Assembly: GCA_013152535.1 (NCBI GenBank)
Contig: JAADGE010000069.1
Coordinates: 1-57,697, forward strand
DNA: 57,697 bases
Reading direction: 5' to 3'
From: Chlorobiota bacterium
Lineage (GTDB): Bacteria; Bacteroidota; Bacteroidia; Bacteroidales; JAADGE01
Shown here piece after piece: positions 16,523-25,409 of the stretch (position 1 is its first letter; each line of letters begins with the position of its first letter). Position numbers and translations under genes: made by a program. The notes beneath the pieces were generated by a model that worked only from the letters and a program-made list of their open reading frames with translations, made no database searches and was not told where the DNA came from.

Positions 16523-16540
16523 ACGTAAAACATTTTACGT
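16523..16540. promoter_or_regulatory. Palindromic operator candidate
   Basis: ACGTAAAACATTTTACGT is a perfect inverted repeat (8-base arms, 2-base centre) located about 17 bases upstream of the -7 box of the RelE-like operon, so it overlaps the -33 region. This placement is what an autoregulated toxin-antitoxin promoter would have. A related half-site, TACATTTT, is nearby at 16506-16514. Confidence 0.5.
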
Positions 16541-16570
16541 ATATTTCAATACACATCAATTATTATACCG

Positions 16571-16597
16571 AAAAAACCCGGGCAAAAACCCGGCTTT
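16571..16597 (-). terminator. Rho-independent terminator of the 73-residue ORF
   Basis: On the minus strand a CCGGG / CCCGG stem with a TTTTTG loop is followed by GTTTTTT. It begins about 20 bases after the stop of the small gene at 16618 and separates it from the toxin-like operon. It supports the small gene being expressed. Confidence 0.75.
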
Positions 16598-16617
16598 ATT
16601 ATAAGATCGACACTGTT

Positions 16618-16839
16618 TTAAGCCTTTTCGGCGTGTTTGTTAAGGGCTTCTTTTTCAGCTTTTCTCATACGTGAATAATTTTCGGTGTCAATTTCGGTCG
16701 TTGTATAGTGATGCCCGTCATCCGGGGCATAATAATATAAAGAATTAAAAGTAAAAGAAATACCGTTAGTTTCTATGGTTCGTTTTTTTTCTTTTAAAAA
16801 TTTTCCGCCTCTTTTTTCTGGAAAACCTGCTAATCCCAT
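16618..16839 (-). CDS. Small hypothetical protein, 73 residues
   Basis: This short, charged protein starts MGLAGFPEKRGGKFLKEKKR and ends in an RKAEKEALNKHAEK helix, with a central aromatic/His stretch (SLYYYAPDDGHHYTTTEID). No signal peptide, membrane segment or known motif is seen. It is likely real because a strong terminator directly follows it and its composition is protein-like. It is monocistronic: the terminator separates it from the toxin-like operon and a 116-base gap separates it from the SPOR gene. I do not recognise the family. Confidence 0.6.
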   Translation of the reverse strand: MGLAGFPEKRGGKFLKEKKRTIETNGISFTFNSLYYYAPDDGHHYTTTEIDTENYSRMRKAEKEALNKHAEKA

Positions 16840-16955
16840 ATTGAAAAATTAAATTGGTTAATAATTTAAAAAAGTTCAATTTATTTCTCATTATTTGCTA
16901 TAATTAATACGTTAAAGATACAAAATCAACTATACACAGTTTATTAGATATTGCT

Positions 16956-19325
16956 TTAATTTTTCAAAAGCTCAATAGCCTTAGAAGCACTGATTTTTAT
17001 ACCGTTTTTAAAAGCAATTACAAAGCCGTCATAATGCAAAGTTTTGATTTCTTTTTTTACGGCAGCAGCTTCTTTATAGTTTGCATATTTCCCTATAGTA
17101 TATAAAAATAATCCGCCGTCAACTTGTGTAACATTTATGCTGTATTTTTTTGCAAGCTCACCGAATTCCTGCATTTCAGCATTATTTAATTTGTGTGAAT
17201 AGGCTGCAATTTGAACTGTAAACCATATGTCGTTTTTATTTGTTGTTTTGATACCGGTATTGCCGGTTTTTTTTATTTCGGCAGCTTGGTTTAAGCTAAT
17301 TTTTTCTCCGTAATTGTAGGCAACAACAAAAGTTCCTTCATATCCTCGGCGATTAAGTTTTTTGCTTTCGTTTTTTGCTTCTTCATAACTTGAATAAGGT
17401 CCGGCTAAATACTTATATGCGGCTTTGTTGTTTTCCGAAATTAAATTTTGAACACCGGGAAAATCTGTTTTTTGCTTAGGTGCGGAGAAATTACCAAGTT
17501 GTACACAATAAACTAAACCGTTAAATTTTGAAATGTCTTTTATGTCTTCGGTATTGTATGTTTGATTGTTATTTGTTTGATAATCAGCATTGTTATTGTT
17601 TTTATAAACTCCGCCTGTCAGTAAGGACATTTCTTTTGTTTCTGTTTTTTCAAAATCTTCATCCCTTATAATTTTAGATATTCCGTATGTTGCTGATTTT
17701 TTTACACCGTTTTCATAAGCTACAATAAACGGATCGGTTAAACCTTTTTTCCTAATTTTTTTAAGTACGTATTCGGCAGCTTTATAACTTCTGTATTCGC
17801 CTACCATAAATCTTTTATAAGGGTTATTTTTAAAAGTATCATAACTTACGGGAGAATATTTTCCGTATTTTGAAAGCGGCAAAAGTTCCTTGAACAGACC
17901 GACTTGCACTTTGAAGACGATACCTTTCTTGTATTTTAGGGGAACAGGTTTAGGATTGTATTTTGAATACATATATGAACCTGAATAATTATATGTTAAT
18001 TCATGGCCTGTGTCATTTTTTGTTTGTTCATTTACAATTGGCGGTGTTATTGCTTCAGCAGGTTTATTAAAATATATGCTGTAGGCATTTTCCTGCTCTT
18101 GAATGGCCGAAAGTTCTGTTTGCACAGCATCCATTATTTGAATGTATTTATCGGATTTATGTCCTGAATAAAAATTTGCTTTATTATATTTTTGTAATGC
18201 AGAGGCATTAAGTTTTTTTGCGTTGGTTTCAAATTTTTGAGCTTCATTAATTTTATTTGAGTTTCTTGCAGTCGGTAAATATTTGTCATAAATTTCATAT
18301 TTTGTCTTATCTGCATTAAAATACAAATCAGCTGCTTTCAGCATTTTGTCAAAAAACACATCTTCTAAGCCGGAAGCCATTTTCTTTTTCATTTCTTTTT
18401 CATATTCATCTTTTGAAGCATCGGCATCGGTTCTTATTTTTTGAATTTTTTCGTAATCACTGTCAATATCATCCGCTATTTTATCGGCGTATATTTTTTT
18501 ATCTTTTGCATCTGCAAGGGCTGAAAGATCATTTTGGCTGATATTTAATTTGCTGATAATAAATTCTTCTTTTGATTTGTATATATTAGGGTCATTATCA
18601 GAATTATAAATATCCTTATCTGTAAAAGTATTATTGTCTTTTTCTGAATAGTTTGCTTCTTTTTGTTTGTTATTTATGCTATTAGAGTCAGTTATTTTAT
18701 CTGTATTTTTATTATAAATAATATCAGGATCATTCATATAGATTTTAAAAGCAATTTCCTGATTATTAATTGCTTCCAAATGCTTATCAAAAGCAAGTTT
18801 AAAAGCATCGACTCTGGTTTTGCCTGTCAGCTTTTCTGCTTGGGTTTTTAATTCTGTTCCGTCTATATATATTGAACGAGCGTTTATAGCAATTTCTTCA
18901 GCTTTAAGCATTTTCTTTGAGTTATCCGTATGCATTTTTTTTAATCTTTCGGAATAAATATGAAATTTTAAATCCGATGCTTTAAAAAAAGAATTATATG
19001 CTTTTAATGAACTTTTCACCCCTTTTTTTTCATAATGTTTTGCTTTTTTTAAAGTTCTGCCGCCGTAATTTTCAGCAACTTTTTTAAATCCGTCTGCTTT
19101 TCTGAAATATTTTTCAGCTTCAATCATTTTTGTATTTCCTTTAGCATAATAATTATCGGCATCAGCTAATTTTACTAGTTCTGCTTCGGTAAAAAGTGTT
19201 TTGTAATAACTTTTATTTTTTAAATTTCCGAAATCATATTTGGAAATACTTGTCCACGAGAAGTTTATAGTTGAAAGAGTTATAAAGCTTATTATAAAAA
19301 GTAATCTTTTAGTATGTATTTTCAT
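16956..19325 (-). CDS. Exported triple-SPOR-domain protein
   Basis: This 789-residue protein has an N-terminal signal peptide (KRLLFIISFITLSTINFSW). Residues 50-450 are Lys/Asp/Ala-rich helices with repeated A-x-x-Y/F spacing. Three C-terminal repeats follow at about 470-545, 600-680 and 698-785, each starting F-x-V-Q-[VIL] (VFKVQVGLF, VYCVQLGNF, WFTVQIAAY), with a middle Y-[KS]-[SN]-Y-[KE]-A-A motif and ending [FG]-x-V-A-[YF]-x-[NY]-G. These are SPOR domains, which bind denuded peptidoglycan at division sites. It probably acts in the periplasm in envelope remodelling. It is not in an evident operon. Confidence 0.8.
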   Translation of the reverse strand: MKIHTKRLLFIISFITLSTINFSWTSISKYDFGNLKNKSYYKTLFTEAELVKLADADNYYAKGNTKMIEAEKYFRKADGFKKVAENYGGRTLKKAKHYEKKGVKSSLKAYNSFFKASDLKFHIYSERLKKMHTDNSKKMLKAEEIAINARSIYIDGTELKTQAEKLTGKTRVDAFKLAFDKHLEAINNQEIAFKIYMNDPDIIYNKNTDKITDSNSINNKQKEANYSEKDNNTFTDKDIYNSDNDPNIYKSKEEFIISKLNISQNDLSALADAKDKKIYADKIADDIDSDYEKIQKIRTDADASKDEYEKEMKKKMASGLEDVFFDKMLKAADLYFNADKTKYEIYDKYLPTARNSNKINEAQKFETNAKKLNASALQKYNKANFYSGHKSDKYIQIMDAVQTELSAIQEQENAYSIYFNKPAEAITPPIVNEQTKNDTGHELTYNYSGSYMYSKYNPKPVPLKYKKGIVFKVQVGLFKELLPLSKYGKYSPVSYDTFKNNPYKRFMVGEYRSYKAAEYVLKKIRKKGLTDPFIVAYENGVKKSATYGISKIIRDEDFEKTETKEMSLLTGGVYKNNNNADYQTNNNQTYNTEDIKDISKFNGLVYCVQLGNFSAPKQKTDFPGVQNLISENNKAAYKYLAGPYSSYEEAKNESKKLNRRGYEGTFVVAYNYGEKISLNQAAEIKKTGNTGIKTTNKNDIWFTVQIAAYSHKLNNAEMQEFGELAKKYSINVTQVDGGLFLYTIGKYANYKEAAAVKKEIKTLHYDGFVIAFKNGIKISASKAIELLKN

Positions 19326-19576
19326 TTTATGGTTGATTTTTATAAATTATATTCAAAATGCTAAAGTAATAAAAATGAAACAAACAGAAATTAAATTTTA
19401 TTGATTGGTTTATCATACAGCAGTTTTTCGACAATGTTAGACAGCATAATTTGAAACTTTATTTTAATAATATCGTTACAATAAATAAAAAGAAAAGAAA
19501 GATAATACTTAAGGTATTTAATTAATGAAATAAGCTGTATTCACAAATAAAAAACTATAAATATAAAAACTATTTT
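19326..19576. other. Intergenic region between divergent genes
   Basis: This A/T-rich 251-base gap between the divergent SPOR and STAS-like genes presumably holds both promoters. I see no conserved RNA structure, repeat or clear TAnnTTTG box on either strand. Confidence 0.5.
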
Positions 19577-19957
19577 ATGACCGATAAGATTTTAAATCCT
19601 ATAATAGAGTTAGTTTCTTTTAAAGGAGAAGATTGTTTAAAATTTACTTTTACAGGATATTTTAGTACAAAATATGCTGAATTTGCTGTAGCAGAGTGGA
19701 GAGAGTATTTTGAAACTATAGGCGATGAGAAAGTTGTTGTAATATGGGATTCTGTTAATATGACAGGTTTTGATTTGAAGGCTCAAAAGATATGGCAAAA
19801 AGAGTTAAAAGAACTTAAAGGGCAAATAAAATGTGTTTGGCTTATTACAAATTCAAAAATAATTCGTGCCGGTGCCAAATTAATGTCTGTTTTTACAAGT
19901 TATTGCTTAAAAGTTGTTGATACTCCGGATAATATAGCTTTTTCGATACTGTTATAG
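19577..19957 (+). CDS. STAS/SpoIIAA-like domain protein
   Basis: This 126-residue cytoplasmic protein has alternating strands and helices: KFTFTGYFSTKYAEFAV, then VVVIWDSVNMTGFD, then a long amphipathic helix (AQKIWQKELKELKG), then VWLITNSKIIRAGAKLMSVF. The order and the I-W-D-S/V-N-M-T-G-F turn resemble the SpoIIAA-like/STAS fold, though a phosphorylatable Ser at the classic position is not certain. If so it could be a partner-switch antagonist; a SpoIIE-type phosphatase lies at 29703, but no linking kinase is seen. The gene is isolated, convergent with the exported hypothetical at 19964. Confidence 0.5.
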   Translation: MTDKILNPIIELVSFKGEDCLKFTFTGYFSTKYAEFAVAEWREYFETIGDEKVVVIWDSVNMTGFDLKAQKIWQKELKELKGQIKCVWLITNSKIIRAGAKLMSVFTSYCLKVVDTPDNIAFSILL

Positions 19958-19963
19958 CAGAAA

Positions 19964-20575
19964 TCAATTTATAAGGTCTTTTCCGTCAATCTCTATCGTA
20001 AATTCTACTGCTTCAAATATGTATTTATGAAACGGTGCTTTAGCTCTGTTTTTAAAATCTTTAAAATCGTATTCTTCAATAATTTCAAAATTATTTCTGT
20101 TCATACAAATCATTTTATTACCTGTAACGTAAAATAAATAATCACCGCAAAATTCCATAAAATAGCCTTTTCCGGCATTGCCTTCACAAGTTCCGTTCGG
20201 AGTTGATATTGTAAATTTACTGAATTCACTGCTGTCAAAGAGTTGTTTGCGAGGAGATATCATATTCATTATCAATTTACCTTTTCGGCTGAGAACCATT
20301 AAACTCTTATCATCCGGAAAAAAAATATAGTCATCGGTAATCAGATATTTTTTCGGGGTAATATAATTGTAGTATTTAATTGTTTTATACGGTAAATCTT
20401 TAATCAAAGGCTTTACATCCTTTCTCATTTTCATTTTCCAAAGGATTTTATGATTATCAACAAAAAAGAATTTTTGCGTTTTGTTAATATTTGCGTCTGT
20501 AATCGGGTAGTAATACAGTTGGCTGAAAACCTTAACAGGAATTATTATTATCAGAATTAAAATAATTTTTTTCAT
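19964..20575 (-). CDS. Exported hypothetical protein
   Basis: This 203-residue protein has a signal peptide (KKIILILIIIIPVKVFSQ, ending at a VFSQ-type cleavage site common in Bacteroidota). The mature part is beta-rich with a repeated aromatic pattern (YYYPITDAN, YYNYITPKKYLITDDYIFF, YFMEFCGDYLFYVTGNKMICMN) suggestive of a small beta-propeller or similar sheet. Two Cys in NGTCEGNAGKGYFMEFC could form a disulphide. No family is recognised. It sits alone between the STAS-like gene (convergent) and the pseudouridine synthase gene (same strand, 61 bases). Confidence 0.7.
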   Translation of the reverse strand: MKKIILILIIIIPVKVFSQLYYYPITDANINKTQKFFFVDNHKILWKMKMRKDVKPLIKDLPYKTIKYYNYITPKKYLITDDYIFFPDDKSLMVLSRKGKLIMNMISPRKQLFDSSEFSKFTISTPNGTCEGNAGKGYFMEFCGDYLFYVTGNKMICMNRNNFEIIEEYDFKDFKNRAKAPFHKYIFEAVEFTIEIDGKDLIN

Positions 20576-20636
20576 TTTTTATAGTTTGTTTAATTTAAAT
20601 CAGTTTAAGAGATATTATGCAAAAATTATCCCAAAC

Positions 20637-21458
20637 TTATTCATAAATGCCTCTTTTAAGATTTGAAATTTCAAGTTGCGTTAAAAAACGCCATTTCCCG
20701 CGTTTCAAATCTTTTTTTGTCAGGCCGGCAAAATACACTCGGTCTAATTTTAAAACATCGTATCCTAATTCGGAAAACATTCGTCTGATAATTCGGTTTC
20801 TGCCTGAATGAATTTCTATTCCGATGTCTTTTTTGCTCTTTGGGTCAGGAAATGCCAAGGTATCAAATTTCATAAATCCGTCTTCTAAATCAATACCTTC
20901 AACTAATTTTTCGGCATCTTTTTTATCTAAATCCTTGTTTAAAAATACGTGATATATTTTTTTCTTATTGTATTTGGGATGGGTTAATTTTTTTGTTAAA
21001 TCGCCGTCATTTGTCAGTAGTAAAATACCGGTGGAATCACGATCCAATCGTCCGACGGGATAAATACGTTCTTGAACTTTATTTCTGAAAAAATCTAATA
21101 CTGTTTTACGTCCTCTGTCATCCGAAACTGTTGTAAGAACACCTTTCGGTTTATTTAAAAGAATGTAAACCGATTTTTCAAAATGAACTTTTTTATTTTT
21201 GTATTTTACTGTGTCATTTTTCGAAATTTTCAATCCCAGTTCGGTTACAATTTTACCGTTTACTTTTACAAGACCTTCTTTTATCAATTTATCGGCATCA
21301 CGTCTTGAACAAATTCCGGCATTTGCTAAATATTTATTCAATCTGATGGCTTTGTCTTCAGATATCTCGGCAGGTGTATCCGAAAAATATTTTTCGGTTT
21401 TTCCTTTCGTGAATTTTTTAGAATATTTTTTTTTCGGGTATTTATTTTTGTCAGTCAT
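20637..21458 (-). CDS. rluB: 23S rRNA pseudouridine synthase, RluB/RsuA family
   Basis: This 273-residue protein has a Lys-rich tail at the N-terminus, an S4 RNA-binding domain (IRLNKYLANAGICSRRDADK, G-x-V-x-V-NGK), and a RsuA-type catalytic domain with VGRLDRDSTGILLLTNDGDL containing the catalytic Asp. RIYPVGRLDRDS and IHSGRNRIIRRMF are typical of RluB, which makes pseudouridine 2605 in 23S rRNA (E. coli numbering). RluB and RluE/RluF/RsuA are close relatives, so the exact target site is inferred. It is single-gene with its own spacing to neighbours. Confidence 0.88.
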   Translation of the reverse strand: MTDKNKYPKKKYSKKFTKGKTEKYFSDTPAEISEDKAIRLNKYLANAGICSRRDADKLIKEGLVKVNGKIVTELGLKISKNDTVKYKNKKVHFEKSVYILLNKPKGVLTTVSDDRGRKTVLDFFRNKVQERIYPVGRLDRDSTGILLLTNDGDLTKKLTHPKYNKKKIYHVFLNKDLDKKDAEKLVEGIDLEDGFMKFDTLAFPDPKSKKDIGIEIHSGRNRIIRRMFSELGYDVLKLDRVYFAGLTKKDLKRGKWRFLTQLEISNLKRGIYE

Positions 21459-21549
21459 TGTTTTTTTATCAAAAGAATTCCGGAATAACTAAAAATTTGT
21501 AATTTTACATTTAGAAATTTGTCGCAAACTTATTATAAATTTTTGTTAT

Positions 21550-21981
21550 ATGGATAAAGAAACTATTATTATCGGTGCAATTGCTTTAGTTATTTTAATT
21601 ATTATTGTTCGATTTTTAACCAAAAAAGCATTTAAAATATTGTTGATTGTTATTTTATTGGCTGCCGGGGGACTTTTTTCATATATTTATTTAACGGGTA
21701 TTCATACCATTTCAGCTTTGGAAGAAAAATATTGTAACGATACATCCGATAAAACTGATTCTTTAAAATGTGTGTGTATTGTGCAACCGATTGCCGATGA
21801 TTTTCATCAGAGATTTTCCGAAGAGCAATTAGACAGTATGAATTCTGTTACTTTTGCTAAAGAATTATCAAGAGCATTGTTTAATAAAAGAAGTATTATT
21901 AATTCCAAATTAAGAGAAAATAATGCTATGCATTTGTTAAAGGATTTTAAGGATGATTTTCTGAAATTGGGTCAAGAATAA
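21550..21981 (+). CDS. Small membrane protein, hypothetical
   Basis: This 143-residue protein has two hydrophobic segments near the N-terminus (about residues 7-24 and 31-50; IIIGAIALVILIIIVRFL and ILLIVILLAAGGLFSYIYL), followed by a soluble domain with a short disulphide-capable pair (KYCNDTSDKTDSLKCVC). The soluble part looks helical. No known domain is recognised. The first ATG gives the natural N-terminus. It lies divergent to rluB and convergent with the CapA gene. Confidence 0.65.
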   Translation: MDKETIIIGAIALVILIIIVRFLTKKAFKILLIVILLAAGGLFSYIYLTGIHTISALEEKYCNDTSDKTDSLKCVCIVQPIADDFHQRFSEEQLDSMNSVTFAKELSRALFNKRSIINSKLRENNAMHLLKDFKDDFLKLGQE

Positions 21982-22047
21982 TATAGAATCTGAATTTTTA
22001 ATGAATTCCGATTTTAATAATAATAAAGATAGTTTATTTGCGATGAT

Positions 22048-23244
22048 TTATTTTGTTTTCAGTTCTGACACATTTTTATTTTCTTCATTCAATAATTGAC
22101 GAGAACTTTTAAGATACAGTTTCATTTTTTCAAAATCTGCCGAATTTTTGAAGAATGATTTTTTGTTTTCGTATTCGGCGGCAGGCAGGATGAAATAATA
22201 ATACAATCCGTTTGCACGTGGTTTTTTGTAAACCCAAGTTAAAATGTAATTGCTTGTGTCAATGAAAGTTTTGCCGTTTTCTTTTTTCAGGACAATTCTT
22301 GACATAACTCCGCCGTCGGTTTTAGTCTTTCGTTGGTTTGATACGAAATTTCCGAGAGAATAAGCAACAAAATGCTCTTTGATGCTGTCGTTTCCGGGCA
22401 AATACATCATTTTTTGTATCACGTGCGGATGCGAGCCTATGATAATGTCCGCACCTTTATCAAAAAGAAACGAAACCAAGCTGGTTTGAGCTTTATTCGG
22501 ATGCGATTGATATTCCGTTCCGAAATGTAAAACAATAATAAGTTTATCCAAACTATCCTGTTTTGATTTGTCAATATCATTGTGCATAATTGCTGTGTCA
22601 ATAAGGTTTACGACAGCCGGTTTCGGAATCGGAATTCCGTTTGTTCCGTAAGTATAGTTTAATATTCCGACTTTAATACTGTCTTTTGTCAAAATAATAA
22701 GATTTGTTGTGTCACGTGCATCTTTATTTTTAAATGTACCGGTGTGTATTATATGTAAGGTATCCAATACATCAATTGTTCGGTTAATTCCCTGAAGTCT
22801 TCTGTCGCAACAGTGATTGTTTGCCGTAACTAAGAAATCAATACCGGCATTTTTTCCGGCTTGAGCCAAAGCATCCGGTGAACTGAATTGCGGATAACCT
22901 TTATACACAGGTCCGGCGAGGGTTACTTCTAAGTTTGCAATTGCAAAGTCGGGTTTCGACATTATGCCTTTTATATAATAAAAAACAGTGTCGTAATCAT
23001 AATTCTTCGTTTTTGAATTATAAGCCGAACGAATTTGTGGTCCGTGTCCCATTATATCACCGATAAAAAGCAAAGACATTGTATTAAATTTTGTTGTATC
23101 AAGTTCAGAAGTCGGAATTGTGTCTTTAGTGTAATTTGTTGTGTTGTTGTGTGATATAAGTGTATCAGTTTGAGTAAATCCGAAATTGCTTAATCCGAAA
23201 AGTAAAAAAGCTGATAAAAAATATTCAGATATGATTTTTCTCAT
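22048..23244 (-). CDS. CapA/PgsA-type metallophosphoesterase family protein
   Basis: This exported protein of about 398 residues belongs to the CapA (PGA_cap) branch of calcineurin-like phosphoesterases. Motifs: LLFIGDIMGHGPQ, FAIANLEVTLAG, TANNHCCDRRLQG, VLHFGTEYQSHPN and GADIIIGSHPHVIQKM (the last three hold metal-binding His/Asp/Asn). I start it at the internal ATG at 23244, giving MRKIISEYFLSAFLLFGLSN as a signal peptide; the frame is open 19 codons further upstream, but those residues are not signal-like. Known CapA proteins act in polyglutamate capsule synthesis; relatives in Bacteroidota have no fixed role. Confidence 0.85.
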   Translation of the reverse strand: MRKIISEYFLSAFLLFGLSNFGFTQTDTLISHNNTTNYTKDTIPTSELDTTKFNTMSLLFIGDIMGHGPQIRSAYNSKTKNYDYDTVFYYIKGIMSKPDFAIANLEVTLAGPVYKGYPQFSSPDALAQAGKNAGIDFLVTANNHCCDRRLQGINRTIDVLDTLHIIHTGTFKNKDARDTTNLIILTKDSIKVGILNYTYGTNGIPIPKPAVVNLIDTAIMHNDIDKSKQDSLDKLIIVLHFGTEYQSHPNKAQTSLVSFLFDKGADIIIGSHPHVIQKMMYLPGNDSIKEHFVAYSLGNFVSNQRKTKTDGGVMSRIVLKKENGKTFIDTSNYILTWVYKKPRANGLYYYFILPAAEYENKKSFFKNSADFEKMKLYLKSSRQLLNEENKNVSELKTK

Positions 23245-23328
23245 ATTTAGTTTTTTAAATGTGTTGCAACTTTGTATCGTAAAAAATAAAAATTTTGTCA
23301 AAGTTAAAATTAAATAAATAACAAAATT

Positions 23329-23589
23329 ATGTGTTTAGCAGTTCCGGGAAAAATAATTTCAATTAATAGTAACAATTCAGAATTCAGAACGGCAAAAGTC
23401 AGTTTCGGAGGTGCTGTAAAAGAAATTAATATTCAATGGTTGCCCGAAGCAAAAATCGGTAATTATATTTTGGCACATGTAGGAACGGCATTAAGTATTA
23501 TTGATGAAGAAGAAGCGGAAGAAGCGATTAAAACAGCGAAAGAATTTGAAGATATACAAAAAACTTTAGATGAAAGTTTAAACAAATAA
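23329..23589 (+). CDS. hypC: Hydrogenase maturation chaperone HypC
   Basis: HypC delivers the Fe(CN)2CO moiety with HypD to the [NiFe]-hydrogenase large subunit. The 86-residue protein starts MCLAVPGKII, where Cys2 (after Met removal) is the essential iron ligand, followed by the OB-fold core (VSFGGAVKEINIQWLPEAKIGNYILAHVGTALS) and an acidic C-terminal helix. Length is normal. hypD follows after 30 bases. No hydrogenase subunit, hypA, B, E or F gene lies in the window. Confidence 0.95.
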   Translation: MCLAVPGKIISINSNNSEFRTAKVSFGGAVKEINIQWLPEAKIGNYILAHVGTALSIIDEEEAEEAIKTAKEFEDIQKTLDESLNK

Positions 23590-23619
23590 AAGAGAATAGG
23601 TAAAATTTAAAAAGATATT

Positions 23620-24702
23620 GTGAAATTTGTTGATGAATACAGAGATATAAAAACGGTAAAAGCTCTTGCCGAGAAAATAAAATCCGCAGTTACGCAGAAT
23701 TGGACAATTATGGAGATTTGCGGCGGGCAAACGCATTCGATTATGAAATATCGTTTGCAGGATTTCTTACCGAAAGAAATTACTCTTGTGCACGGACCGG
23801 GTTGTCCTGTTTGTGTAACACCTTTGGAAGTTATTGATAAAGCACATTTTATTGCCCGACAAGAAAATGTAATTATGGCATCTTTCGGAGATATGTTGCG
23901 TGTTCCCGGTTCCGATACAGATTTATTAAAAATAAAAGCAGAGGGCGGGGATGTGCGTATTGTATATTCTCCTCTGGATGCTGTTAACATAGCGGAAAAA
24001 AATCCGGATAAGAAAGTTGTTTTTTTGGCTGTAGGTTTTGAAACAACGGCTCCGGCAAATGCGATGTCGGTTGTTGAAGCAAAACGAAGAAATTTAACGA
24101 ATTTCTCAATTTTGAGTTCGCATGTTTTGGTTCCCCCGGCGATGCATGCCATTCTTTCATCTCAAAGAAGCTTGATACAGGGATTTTTAGCTGCCGGACA
24201 TGTTTGTACAGTGATGGGTTACGAAGAGTATATCCCGATTGCCGAAAAATATAAAACACCGATTGTAATAACGGGTTTTGAGCCGGTTGATATTTTAAAA
24301 GGAATTCTGGCTTGTGTTGAACAACTTGAAAATGGTGAATATTTTGTTGAGAATGAATACAAACGGATGGTAAAAAAAGAAGGAAATATTCCGGCACAAA
24401 ATACTATGTTTGAAATCTTCGAAATAACCGACAGAAATTGGAGAGGTATCGGAGAAATTCAGAAAAGCGGATTTAAAATTAAAGAAAAATACAGTGATTT
24501 TGATGCTGAAACATTATTTGATTTGGAAGGTCTTTCAAAAGATGAACCGAAAGTTTGTATTGCCGGTGAAATTATGCAAGGGTTGAAGAAGCCGTTTGAG
24601 TGTCCGGCATTCGGGAAAGAATGTAATCCTGAGAATCCTTTGGGCTCACCAATGGTATCTTCGGAGGGTGCTTGTGCGGCTTATTACCGTTATAACAGAT
24701 AA
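23620..24702 (+). CDS. hypD: Hydrogenase maturation iron-sulfur protein HypD
   Basis: This is the 360-residue scaffold on which the Fe(CN)2CO group of [NiFe]-hydrogenase is built. Signatures: [13 protein letters not shown] (active-site Cys), [13 protein letters not shown] (thiol pair), [10 protein letters not shown], and the C-terminal CxGEIMxGLKKPxxCPxFGxxC motif ([20 protein letters not shown], then KEC and [10 protein letters not shown]) that binds a [4Fe-4S] cluster. All cysteines are in place. It starts with GTG at 23620, 30 bases after hypC. A 181-codon ORF on the opposite strand is a shadow of this gene. Confidence 0.96.
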   Translation: MKFVDEYRDIKTVKALAEKIKSAVTQNWTIMEICGGQTHSIMKYRLQDFLPKEITLVHGPGCPVCVTPLEVIDKAHFIARQENVIMASFGDMLRVPGSDTDLLKIKAEGGDVRIVYSPLDAVNIAEKNPDKKVVFLAVGFETTAPANAMSVVEAKRRNLTNFSILSSHVLVPPAMHAILSSQRSLIQGFLAAGHVCTVMGYEEYIPIAEKYKTPIVITGFEPVDILKGILACVEQLENGEYFVENEYKRMVKKEGNIPAQNTMFEIFEITDRNWRGIGEIQKSGFKIKEKYSDFDAETLFDLEGLSKDEPKVCIAGEIMQGLKKPFECPAFGKECNPENPLGSPMVSSEGACAAYYRYNR

Positions 24703-24752
24703 ATTAGTTGAAAGTCAGAAAGTTAAAAAATAAAAAATATAAAGTTTAGGAT

Positions 24753-25361
24753 ATGTTTATTTCATTTTTAATAGGAATGGTTGCCAGTGCAACACATGTT
24801 ATGACGGGTCCCGATCATTTGGCTGCTGTTACACCTTTGGCAATAGAAAATAAAAAAAAGTCGTGGATAATCGGTATTTCTTGGGGAATCGGTCATACAA
24901 CAGGATTGCTTTTAATCGGTATATTATTTTATTTATTCAGAGAAGTTTTTCCGATAAAATTGATTTCTGAATACAGTGAGACTATTGTAGGTGTTATTTT
25001 AATCGTAATCGGACTTTGGGCATTTTATAAATTGCTTAATAAAAATTTGCATAAACATAAAGAAATTAAAAATATTAAAGCGGCTGTTTTAGTGGGAATA
25101 CTGCATGGATTTGCCGGCATTTATCATATTCTTATTGTTCTTCCTGCACTGGCTTTGCCTTCGGAAGCTGATGCAGTTTTTTATCTTCTCGGGTTTGCTG
25201 CAGGAACGGTAATAGTAATGGCTTTATTTGCTTGGTCGCTCGGCTCGGTATCTCACAAAGCCTCTTTGCTTAACAAAAAAAAGTTCCTTGTAGGGTTCAG
25301 AGTTTTCGGCGGTTCGGCAGCAATAATTGTCGGAATTATTTGGATTGCTTTAAGTTTTTAA
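24753..25361 (+). CDS. UreH/NiCoT-like nickel permease
   Basis: This 202-residue inner-membrane protein has six hydrophobic segments. The first contains HVMTGPDHLAAVTPLA and the second GISWGIGHTTGLLLIG; these His/Asp motifs resemble the HAxDADHI and related signatures of nickel/cobalt transporters (NiCoT) and the UreH/sulfite-exporter-like group. A later GILHGFAGIYHILIVLPAL repeats a His-rich helix. Given its place between hypD and a TonB receptor, nickel import for hydrogenase assembly is the likely role. It is shorter than classic NiCoT (about 300-350), fitting the UreH group. Confidence 0.8.
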   Translation: MFISFLIGMVASATHVMTGPDHLAAVTPLAIENKKKSWIIGISWGIGHTTGLLLIGILFYLFREVFPIKLISEYSETIVGVILIVIGLWAFYKLLNKNLHKHKEIKNIKAAVLVGILHGFAGIYHILIVLPALALPSEADAVFYLLGFAAGTVIVMALFAWSLGSVSHKASLLNKKKFLVGFRVFGGSAAIIVGIIWIALSF

Positions 25362-25409
25362 TATTTCTTTTATTTTGTAAATTTGTAAAATTCTAAAAAC
25401 TCTTAAAAA

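Noticed and set aside
23607-24152. 181-codon ORF on the minus strand
   Set aside because: It lies wholly opposite hypD, whose protein is fully conserved; the antisense frame has no protein-like features.
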